From positions 2,108,001-2,172,000 of the forward strand of contig JAEILZ010000003.1 of assembly GCA_018873225.1 (NCBI GenBank): a stretch of DNA of 64,000 nt. The letters are read 5' to 3'. Source of the stretch: [Phialemoniopsis] sp. UDSM-2020 (taxonomy: Eukaryota > Ascomycota > Sordariomycetes > Thyridiales > Thyridiaceae). The notes under the pieces were generated by a model. It worked only from the letters and a program-made list of their open reading frames with translations. It was not told where the DNA came from and did not search any database. Position 1 is the first letter of the stretch. Every line of letters begins with the position of its first letter. The translations under genes and the position numbers were made by a program. Of the stretch, positions 11,148 to 19,880 are shown piece after piece.

Positions 11148-11704
11148 AGGGTGATCGCTTGAGATTGGTGGCTTTTGGTAAGATGCTCATTGAAGCTATT
11201 CACGACTTATGAATTTCGAAAAAAAATTGCAGGCTATGGCATGAACATGAATCTATTTGGAAATTCTGAATGTCTAAGTGTATGGTGCCATATCTTCGCA
11301 TTCGATTCCTCTTACTTCTGAACTCAAGATATTACAGATTTACGACCCTTACCTGAAGACCTACCGAAACACACACATAACCATGATTCTTTGCAAGGAA
11401 GACGATAATTGCATTGACCTGGAATAATGCTAATCGTGCCTGATATCTTATGTTAGCGTTTGTACATGACAGCAACGGCAAGTAACAAAAGAATTGAATG
11501 CTAGAGTCAGATAGCGGTTGGACAAGTATTTCCACATTGTGTTTCAGAACAGGTCTGTGAATATTGTGGTATCATCATAAAGCAAATGAAGATGCGGTGA
11601 AATGCTAGGTAAAAGAAGGGGAATGTACCTTTGATTCATTGGAGTAGAAGTATCAGCCAGTATGGCGATAACTTCCACTGCTGAGAAAGAACGAGGCCAG
11701 GCCC
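11148..11704. other. convergent 3' intergenic region
   Basis: Between the stops of the alkyltransferase-like gene (+) and the histidine phosphatase gene (-). AT-rich, no coding signal. Confidence 0.55.
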
Positions 11705-12681
11705 TCATTCAGTACCCTCATCTGACTTGCGCTTTTTGGAGGCAGGGCCAAAGAACGAGTCCATTGTTTTCTGCTTGCCATCGAACTTGGCGCTGCCGAT
11801 GCCACCGCGGGTCTTTTTCAAGCCTTGCAAGTGGTCAACGCAGTTGACGCTCTTCACGCTCAACCTCAGCTTGGTTGTGATTTGATGGTCTGTGCTCTTG
11901 CTTTCTGGAGGCGGCACAATGCCACCCGCATCCGAAGCGGTGGAGGGCACGTCTTCAACTGGGACTGGTTGTTGGACGTTGGCTTCGAGATAGCCTGTAT
12001 TGCTCCAGGATGCCAGATACTCCGTCCTCATGGGGTTGCCCGTGCCTTTGGGGTCTGAAAGCTTGAGCAGCTCTAGTGGAGAGAACCGCGACAACAGAGC
12101 CCTCAGGAGGACGTTGAGGATGATGCCATGGGCCACGACAACGATTGATCGCTCCACAGCAGTCTCGAAGCGTGTGTCTTCAAAGACAGGCAGTAGATGC
12201 TCCGAAAGAAAACGGTGGATCCGACTTTGCATCTCATCCTGTGTCTCGGCATCGGCATGTCGACTTCCACCAACACCGTTGTCGACCCGGACCCCAAATC
12301 TCGTACCTTCCGAGGAGCGGAAATCGCGCTCTCGTAGCTCGGCCAACCTCACAACCATTTCTGGAGCTTGCCTGGCAGACCCCAGGCCCTTCTGTGCATC
12401 GAGAACAGCCTGCGCTGTCATGGACGCACGCTGGAGGTCCGACGAAAAGATGTGAGTGATTGGGCCAATCGACTCGATGCGGCCAGCAAGGTGGGAGCCG
12501 AGGCGCTTAGCTTGAAGCACGCCATGCGACGTCAACGGTGAATCACGCGATCCTGCACTTTGGAGGGCATGCTCGTTAGTTTAGGCCCGCGATGACCGCG
12601 ACGACGAGTCATCGAGGGAACATACTAGAGCCCAGCCACGTTATCGACGGATTCACCGTGACGAATGAGAAAGAGACGCAT
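11705..12681 (-). CDS. Histidine phosphatase (phosphoglycerate mutase-like) with C-terminal PIP box
   Basis: Two exons, 12681-12626 and 12557-11705, give 302 residues. Exon 1 encodes MRLFLIRHGESVDNVAGL with the catalytic RHG motif; the join yields YAGSRDSPLTSHGVLQA, as in family members. Other conserved sites are FSSDLQRASMTAQ, the LRERDFRSSEGTRFG segment, and the second catalytic His in VVVAHGIILNVLLRA. The enzyme forms a phosphohistidine intermediate; its substrate is unknown. The C-terminal tail is unusual for the family: residues 281-288 read QKTMDSFF, an exact match to the PCNA-interacting consensus Q-x-x-(I/L/M)-x-x-F-F, followed by SKKRK. This suggests a nuclear, replication- or repair-linked phosphatase (inference). 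An acidic/Pro-rich linker separates the domain from the tail. Confidence 0.92.
11750..11773 (-). other. PIP-box coding segment (QKTMDSFF)
   Basis: Codes for residues 281-288 of the histidine phosphatase. Gln at position 1, Met at 4 and Phe-Phe at 7-8 satisfy the canonical PCNA-interacting peptide. Lys residues on both sides are typical of functional PIP boxes. Confidence 0.8.
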
Positions 12682-13400
12682 TAGGTCAGAAATCAAAAGG
12701 GAGTCTCTCCCAGAGGACTCCAAAGGTTTCAAAAACTCATTATAGTGTTTTGCTCGCCTAGGCTCCGTATTTGGCAGAGTTTTTCAGTGGCTCGCGACGG
12801 GAGAGAAGAAGTTGGATTGAGGGAAGAAAAAGCAGATTGGGGAGAGAAAAAAAAGCCCAATTCTGGTAGTAGATAATAGAAAATTTCTGCCCATAGCTAG
12901 GGTGGACCTGTGCTAACTCACCGCCTAAATAGGTACCGACTACCCTGCTAGCACATTGGCCTGGGCTGACTGTCCAGGTCAAGGCTATTCCTAGGACGCC
13001 TCAACCCCATTCAATGTTTCAACCGCTTTCCAACTGTGAGTCAGTACACAAATGATCACGGTTCGTTTTTCTGGCTGCTCGAACCTCCATCGCGTACCAC
13101 AGATCGTCGGAGTGTGATCTGCATGGCGTCCTGTGGAAACTGGACTTCCTACTATGACCGCACTATTATTTGCACCGCATCGAGCAGAACATGTTTTGAC
13201 AATTATACCTATGATCCATCATATCTTCTGAGATGATCAAATTCAATCGGCTTGCCTCGAGGTAAGTCAACCATGTCCGACAAAGTACACCAATAAAACA
13301 CAATAGATACAATATCCGTGTTACAAAAACACAATGTCATCCCCCAGTACTTCGAGACACAGATATGGTATCTGACTTGGCCACCCCTGAGCCCCTATAT
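12682..13400. other. intergenic
   Basis: Upstream of the histidine phosphatase and downstream of the RBR ligase, both on the minus strand. Only short frames without motifs are present. Confidence 0.55.
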
Positions 13401-14828
13401 TTAGAAGCCCATTTCTCCCCGTGTCCGTCCTCCAGTGCAGTAAGCAGAGTGTCCAGACTTGTACGGGTTCTTACACGCCCAACAAAAGTGCGTTTTACAC
13501 CGCAGACCTGTTAGAAACTCTAGAGTTTAACATGCTGTCAACGTCTCCTGGGTGCACACTGGCCGGCCATCCAGGAAAAAGGGGAATGTGCAAGACACGT
13601 ACACCTCATATGGGAACTGGAGAGCGGTCAGCCCAATTGATGGATAAAGGGGTGTGAAAACTCGAAAGACCTGGAGAAACATACCATCCTTGCCTCCTCT
13701 CGACCGGAACACCGCAGCCAGGACACGGCTGCGTAGTCATGGCGATGGTGCGGTAACTCTGATCATCTTGCTCCTTCTTTAGCTTCGCAAGCTGTCGTGC
13801 CATAGCCGCGACTCTTTCTTGTCTCTCAAGCTCAGCTTGTCGTTGTGCTTCGCGCGCCGCTAGTCCCATGGCTCGTAGCTTTGCCTGCTTTGTACGGTCA
13901 ATGTCTTCGCGCTCTCGTGTAAATTGTCTGTGTGCGAGGATTAGTTCAGCATCTTCAGCCTGTTGTGTCGACTGTATTTTCGCAGAATCGTAAGTTTCAA
14001 GCTCGCGCTGAGGTCGATATTCACCCGGATTGGCCCGAAAGACGTCGTACTCGTCGCAACTGAGGTTGTCATGCCACGCAACATTGTGGTGATAGCACGA
14101 ACGGTGGGCGCATTTCCAACACTGCACGAGCGGCTTTTCCCGGCCATCATCGTGCGGTTGACCATATCCGCATCCGGATGTACACCAGATGAAGCTATCC
14201 GACGTGGAGAGAGCGCTTCGAGTTGCGAGATTCTGGTACCTGATGGGCAGAGCCTAGTCATTGCATGCTCAACCCGACTGTTTGTAGTCACAGCGATGAC
14301 ACACCTTTCTTTCGTGGCTTCATCGGCATAGATCTCAATGTCATCGTGCTCGAGGAGCGCATGACATTCCGGGCACCGGATTTCGCTCCACAGCTTGCCG
14401 TTCATATCCGTTCGTATCGAGGTCGCAACGCAATCTAGACATGACTTCGGCGGATGCTGACACGACCTGGTTATGGATTTTGTCGGGAACTCGACTGCAT
14501 CCTTGATCTCCCTACAGATTTCACACTCCCTTTGCCCCTGAAGGACTTCGACAGGTACACGCTGGTGTGTAATGGATTTCTGAGAGCCTTTTAGGCAACA
14601 GTATGTTTCGCCAAACCTGCATTCACGTTAACAAGTCTTATCTCACCTACGATATGATTCAGTTGCCGAAGACACCTACCCAGTTTCAACAGCAGCTTCG
14701 GCTGTTGGAGGTACAGGTGGCTCCGAGATGGTGAGGATTTCGAGGCTTGGTGTGCCTTCGTCCAAACCATCTGGATTTCGAGTATTCTTGGATTCGCGGG
14801 CGTGTACCGATATGTCAATGGTAACCAT
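13401..14828 (-). CDS. RBR-type (RING-IBR-RING) E3 ubiquitin ligase
   Basis: Five exons, 14828-14680, 14616-14305, 14239-13685, 13616-13603 and 13507-13401, give 378 residues. RBR ligases accept ubiquitin from an E2 onto a RING2 cysteine before transfer. RING1 starts at residue 81: CEIC, then SCQHPPKSCLDC, then IRCPEC. The IBR follows: CTSGCGYGQ, VQCWKCAHRSCYHH, then WHDNLSCDEY. A charged helical linker (about residues 230-310, rich in Gln/Glu/Arg) leads to RING2: CPGCGVPVERRQGCSHMRCLRC, then KTHFCWACKNPY. Cys339 in QGCSHM aligns with the catalytic Cys of parkin-type RING2. Exon 4 is only 14 nt and supplies the last base of the Cys339 codon plus SHMR; skipping it would destroy the active site. 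The protein is short beyond RING2, ending in a basic tail. Substrates are unknown. Confidence 0.88.
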
Positions 14829-15611
14829 GATCCCTCAAAGCTGTGCAAGGCATTAAGGTAAGTTCGAGTTGCTCCTAAAATAACCTGCTTCCTTAGAAGA
14901 AGTTGGAAGAAGAAAGGTACACATAGCTAGATGATGAAAGTTGATGTCTCACAATAAACATAAACACTCTTAAAGCGATAGAAGAGCCTGAGGCCTGGTC
15001 CGTACCAGAGTCCGTACCGGAGTTCAAGTTCATAGCTTATCCTACTGTCGGGACCACAGTTGCCAATCTTCTGGATCGTGTAGTGCGATGACAGTCATTG
15101 TATCGGTGGAATGTTGTCACAAACGGTCGCCTCCTGAACGCTCAGATCTCGATCCCGGCGCCACCATCAACAATACGATAGTAGTGGCTGTTGAATACAT
15201 ACTACGATGAAAGGTTGCGATAACCGTTCTCTGTTTACGGTTCGTTCATGCCTGGACTAGATATATGGAGAGCAATACTCATTGCATTTTGCTCAAGAGT
15301 GAATGGCCGCTCGCCCACCTCATCCGCGTGTCTTGGTTGAGCCATGGCCCGTTTCCTTTGACACGCACCTTTCACATCTGGTAAAGCCTCTCGATTACTC
15401 GACGGATTTCCTCGTGGGTGTATCCCGACCCCTGACTGAACAACCAGGGTTATCCCACTATCTAGCTCGGTCGAATCTCGCGTCCCTGAAAGATACCCCA
15501 GGCGGTACGCATCTTCTCCAACCTCGATTCCGATCATTTGTTGTCTTGATAAAGGCCCCATCGCCCGATCATTTGACGCACGCGAAGGTGTACCTTCGTC
15601 GAGAGGTAATC
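14829..15611. other. divergent promoter region
   Basis: Shared upstream region of the RBR ligase (-) and the Hsp70-like gene (+). From 15303 the Hsp70-like frame is open and includes an earlier ATG that would add 103 residues. That segment (Pro/His-rich) does not look like the family, so I start the gene at 15612. Confidence 0.5.
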
Positions 15612-17655
15612 ATGGATCGTAAAATCGTCGTTGCCATTGACTTTGGCACCACCTTCTCGGGAGTGGCCTGGGCCGAGACGCAGAACCGTCGGGTTGCCAT
15701 CACTTCCTGGCCCATTAGCAAGACAATCAGAGAGGGAGAGTCTTCCGAAAAAGTCCCTACTCAGCTTCGCTATGAAGGTGACGATGTGCAATGGGGTTTC
15801 AGCATCCCGGTGTCGGCTCCTCATGATGAGATCATCAAGTGGTTCAAATTGTACAGCCCTCTCCCCGACACACCAAGACTACAACGATGTGGCTACTGAC
15901 GCCTCTTCTACAGGAAGCTTGACCCCTCAATGCAGTCAATGACAAACCCATTGTTTCGAGAAGCAGCCACTGGTGGTAGAATTGTTGACAAGCTAGTGAC
16001 CGACTACCTATACGCTCTCCTGAAACATCTCGTGTACAGTTTGCGAGGAAGTCTGGGCAAGAACCTCGTCAGGAGTATTCCCTTGGAGTTTGTGGCGACG
16101 GTGCCTGCCATGTGGAGCGACATCGCCAAGGACAGGACAAGGCAAGCATACCGGCATGCTATCGAGCTCGAATTTGGGACCACAGCCCCTGTTCTCCTCG
16201 TCTCGGAGCCCGAGCCGGCGGCCATCTATACCCTGCACGACCTAGACCACCATGATCTGCAGGTCGGCGAGACAGCTTTGTTGTATGTGATGCCGGTGGC
16301 GGTACCGTCGACTTGAAATCGTACACAATCACCAAATTGAAGCCCATCCTCAAGGTGAAGGAGGCGACCATGGGTACGGGTGGACTGTGCGGCTCTAGCT
16401 ATCTGAACATGAGGTTTGAGAATTTCCTCAAGAGAACCCTCGGCCAGGAGGAAGGCTTTGATGACGAGGTCCTGGCCGAGGCGATGCAAAGATTCGAGAA
16501 GACCGTCAAGCGGCAATACACCATACATGCACTTCCTGACGAGACTTGGACCATCCCCGTAGGAGGGTTGGCCAACAACAAGGCACTGGGCATCAACAAA
16601 GGGAAGTACGCTCTCAAGGTAGGCAATATGTGTCAAAGTGCATCGAGGGTTCTTGACGGCGTAGCTAATTTATGCATTCTGTCTAGGCGTCAGATCTCCA
16701 GGGCATCTTCGAGCCCGTTATCCTCCAAGTCATCGAGAATGTGAAGTACCAGATTGCGACGGCGTCCGACAGCGATGTCGCTATTCGAGCGGTATTGCTT
16801 GTTGGAGGGTTTGGCGCCTCCAACTACCTCAAAGAGCGTCTTCGGAATGCCATTGACAGGCAGATAGACATCATGCAGCCCTCGTTTGCGTGGTTGGCCG
16901 TCGTTCAAGGAGCTGTGATGAAGGGCTTGGCACAGAGCTTCCACCGCAAAGCTCGAAAGCATCACGGCAACATGTCATCCGTCAGATACGATCCAGCTAT
17001 TCACACTGGGCTCGAGACGCGATATTGTGGCCTTGATGGGTGCGAGAAGGTGTTCGTCATGAACTGGATTGTTCAACGGGTAAATAATTTCTTCATGATC
17101 GAAGCGGCAACATAGCTGACGAAACTCTTTCTCAGGGTGATGATGTATCGGAAAACGAGACGTTCATCTTTGACTTGACATGGTCAAGGAAAGCAAAGTA
17201 TGGACGCCTTCGCACTCTCGCTACGGACATTTACTCGGATCACACGATGGGGCCTGCTCCCATGGTGCTGGATGCAGATGTGGCGCCTCTTTGCCGTGTC
17301 GAAGCCGACTTGAGCCACATCCCGGACGGGAACCTTGGTCGACGAATAGGCCAAGACGGCGAATGGTACTGTGAGATCACATGTCAACTCCAAGCAGTCT
17401 GTAAGTGATGTTTCTGCCCCGATAACTCCAACTCCCACTCCAACTCCATTGCTAATTCACATCTACTTAGACCTGAAAGATTCAACGCAGTACACATTGA
17501 TTTACAATCGTGAGTAATCATGTTTCCATATGCCTTTCTCTGTGAAGAGCAGAAAGGGCACTTGGCGAGCCATGAACAAGTCTCGGAAACCTTCGAGATA
17601 GCTGACTCCATCCATAGGTCAACCAATTAATACTGTGGTCACAGAGTACGTGTAG
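15612..17655 (+). CDS. Hsp70-like ATPase (fungal HSPA12 type), apparent one-base frameshift
   Basis: Exons by splice signals: 15612-15850, 15914-16618, 16687-17079, 17136-17400, 17471-17509 and 17618-17655. The product opens with MDRKIVVAIDFGTTFSGVAW (phosphate-1), continues with VATVPAMWSD and VSEPEPAAIYTLHDL, then the phosphate-2 loop CDAGGGTVDL, and later VLLVGGFGASNYLKERL (adenosine motif). The C-terminal region is the divergent part found in this fungal family rather than a DnaK-type substrate domain. The reading frame breaks near 16281-16285: upstream codons read GETALL, while CDAGGGTVD is in a frame one base earlier. No intron can repair this without deleting the phosphate loop. All five splice junctions are intact, so it is either a young pseudogene, a sequence error or a real shift. 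Confidence 0.85.
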
Positions 17656-17880
17656 CTCTTGTTCATGGAATGGCAGATTCTACTGAGCAAGCAGGAACAC
17701 GGTTACTGAACTTGGTAAGCCGAACACGAATTGAACTGCTTCTATGACGACGAATCGAACGCGGGACCTGTGTAATTGTCTGTAGGCAGTGGGATAATCG
17801 GGCTATTACAGCAAGGGTATCATTGGTATTACTTTCACGGCCAACATGTAATCGTACACTCTAGCGTAACAGAAACATCT
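17656..17880. other. short convergent gap
   Basis: Tails of the Hsp70-like gene (+) and GPI3 (-). A TCGAAC-containing stretch near 17755 resembles a tRNA T-arm on the minus strand but has no paired stem. Confidence 0.5.
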
Positions 17881-19449
17881 CTACTTGACGCCGTCCTTCC
17901 CACCATCGTCCTTGCTGCTCTCCTTGCCATTCTCTATCGTCTTTCGCGGCCAGTCACGGCAAATATCGATCTCGGCGCGCGGGAACCAGAACTCTAGGGC
18001 GATGAAGAGCAGATAGTCGAGGACGATGCACAGGCAGAACAGCTTGCCCGCCCACTCGCCGCAGCCGTAGTACCGCTTGAGGCGGTCGATCAGGGCGAAG
18101 CTGCGCACGCCCGACCTCGCCTGGCCGCCCGCCATCGCGGCGCCGGCGATCTCGTAGCCGTAGAAGTCGGCCTCGCTGATGGTCCCGGAGATGCCGTGGT
18201 AGACGCGCTCGGTGCGCTTGGCGACGTTGGTCCACGAGTACATGGTCTTGACCTGCTCGTGGAACTTGTCGGTGCGCACGCGGCCCGCGCGCAGGGCGGC
18301 GATGGCGCGGCCCGTCGCCGCGACGATGTCGTCCTCCTCCGGGCGGGCGAAGACGGTCATGTGCGAGGGCAGGACCTCGGGGATGCCGCCGACCTGCGTG
18401 CACACGACGTAGAGGCCGCAGCTAGCGGCTTCCACGATGACGGTGCCAAAGGCCTCTGTCAGAGACGGGTGCAGGTAGATGTGGCCCCGGACCATGACGT
18501 CGCGGACTTCCTCGTGGCGGATGGGGCCGAGCATCTCGACGCGGTCCTGGAGGACGTTTTGCTCAATCATCTGCTCCAGGTCGATGGCCTTGGGGCCGTC
18601 GCCGGCGATGATGAAGCGCGTGTTGGGGTGGTTCTCCAAGATGCGCGGGATGGCGGCCGTCAAGAGGTCGGTGCCTTTATTCTGGAAAAGACGCGAGATG
18701 ACGACGATGGTGATGGGATCATGTGGCCCAAGCTGATGATGAGAAGCCGCCGTCGGAGGCGCACCGAAAGGGTGTCCATTAGTCCCTGACAGAGGTGGCG
18801 CCGGTGACGATTCGATATAATTCAGTGGCCGGAAATTCTCGGCCACAACTGCATTGGGAATGACTGAGACCATAAGAGGATCGAGAGATGCCCGCAAGAC
18901 TGTATTCTCCTTGCTGTAAGTGTGTCAGTAATGGAAGAGCATTTCCCCAAACAACAGCTGGCCGACCTACCATGTATGGCTGACACATATGACGTGGTCA
19001 ACATCGCTAAGCACAAACTTCAGTATCTTGTTCGCCAAAATGCTCGTAGCATCCGCAAATCCGAACAGGGAGTGATCCGTAAAGACGGTCCGAAGGCCCA
19101 TCGCGCGGGCATGCAGAATGGCCTCGTGGCCTAGATTGCTGAGACTCCCATGACCGTGCACTATCTCTATCCTCTCGCGAATGATGATATTACGGAAGAT
19201 GGGGAAGAAGGAGAAGACGGTGGGAAAGGTGGTTGAGCGATAGATGACGAAAAAGGGGACGTGGTACACCTTGAGCCCGTTGGTGAGGTAGCGGACGCCA
19301 GTGCGGCCCTCGTAGTTGTGTGTGATGATGATGACCTTGTGGCCCCGGTCGATGAGTTTGCTGGACAGCTGGTATATATGACTTTCAACTCCGCCGGGTT
19401 GGGGGAAGAAGAAGTCGCTGACCATGGCGATGTTGTATGTCCGCGTCAT
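17881..19449 (-). CDS. GPI3: GPI3/PIG-A: catalytic subunit of the GlcNAc-PI transferase
   Basis: Two exons, 19449-18971 and 18913-17881, give 503 residues. This glycosyltransferase (family 4) adds GlcNAc to phosphatidylinositol on the cytoplasmic ER face, the first step of GPI-anchor synthesis. The N-terminal PIG-A domain is clear: [20 protein letters not shown], then [11 protein letters not shown] and [18 protein letters not shown], the last crossing the splice join. The glycosyltransferase core has [23 protein letters not shown] and the E-x7-E motif EAFGTVIVE within [11 protein letters not shown] hydrophobic segment near residues 450-468 ([18 protein letters not shown]) is the single C-terminal membrane anchor. 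The start ATG ([12 protein letters not shown]) is the first in frame after upstream non-ATG codons. The C-terminal tail is Lys/Asp-rich. Confidence 0.95.
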
Positions 19450-19880
19450 GCTGCACCGACGTGGAGGCCAGCCGGGCCGCCTGCGATGTGTTTGAGTGAC
19501 AAGGAGCGGCGACCCATAAGCTATACAGCCTTCTAATGATACGACGATGATTTTCTTTCTCCTCTTACAGTTATGAGAGGACTTCACTGTGAAGTATGCG
19601 GATTCCTCGATGAGTTCTTGAAACGCCGCCCACTGAAACGAACGCTGGTACGGTACGCGCCGCGAATAATTAAGTGGTCTGGTCTAGCAACGCTGTCCTG
19701 AGATTGCTTGCGCACGGCCCCACTTGGTACTGACAGCGCCTCTACTTGCACATGGTTAGGGGTGACCGCGATGGATGAAGTACCTTACATTATGTGTTCA
19801 ACGAGCGTTCAAATTCAGTTAAAGTTGCAATACGCTTGATAATTTCTATTGTGGTATCATGAATAGTATGCAGAGTCAGA
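19450..19880. other. intergenic
   Basis: Between GPI3 and DBP6, both on the minus strand. No coding signal. Confidence 0.55.

Noticed and set aside
15303..15611. 103-residue N-terminal extension of the Hsp70-like protein
   Set aside because: In frame and with an ATG, but its composition is unlike the family and the canonical start (MDRKIVVAIDFGTT) lies at 15612.
17745..17775. tRNA-like T-arm (GTTCGATTC on the minus strand)
   Set aside because: Flanking bases do not form a stem and no other cloverleaf arms are present.
18196..18789. 197-codon plus-strand frame inside GPI3
   Set aside because: Antisense to conserved glycosyltransferase motifs; a shadow of the GC-rich coding sequence.
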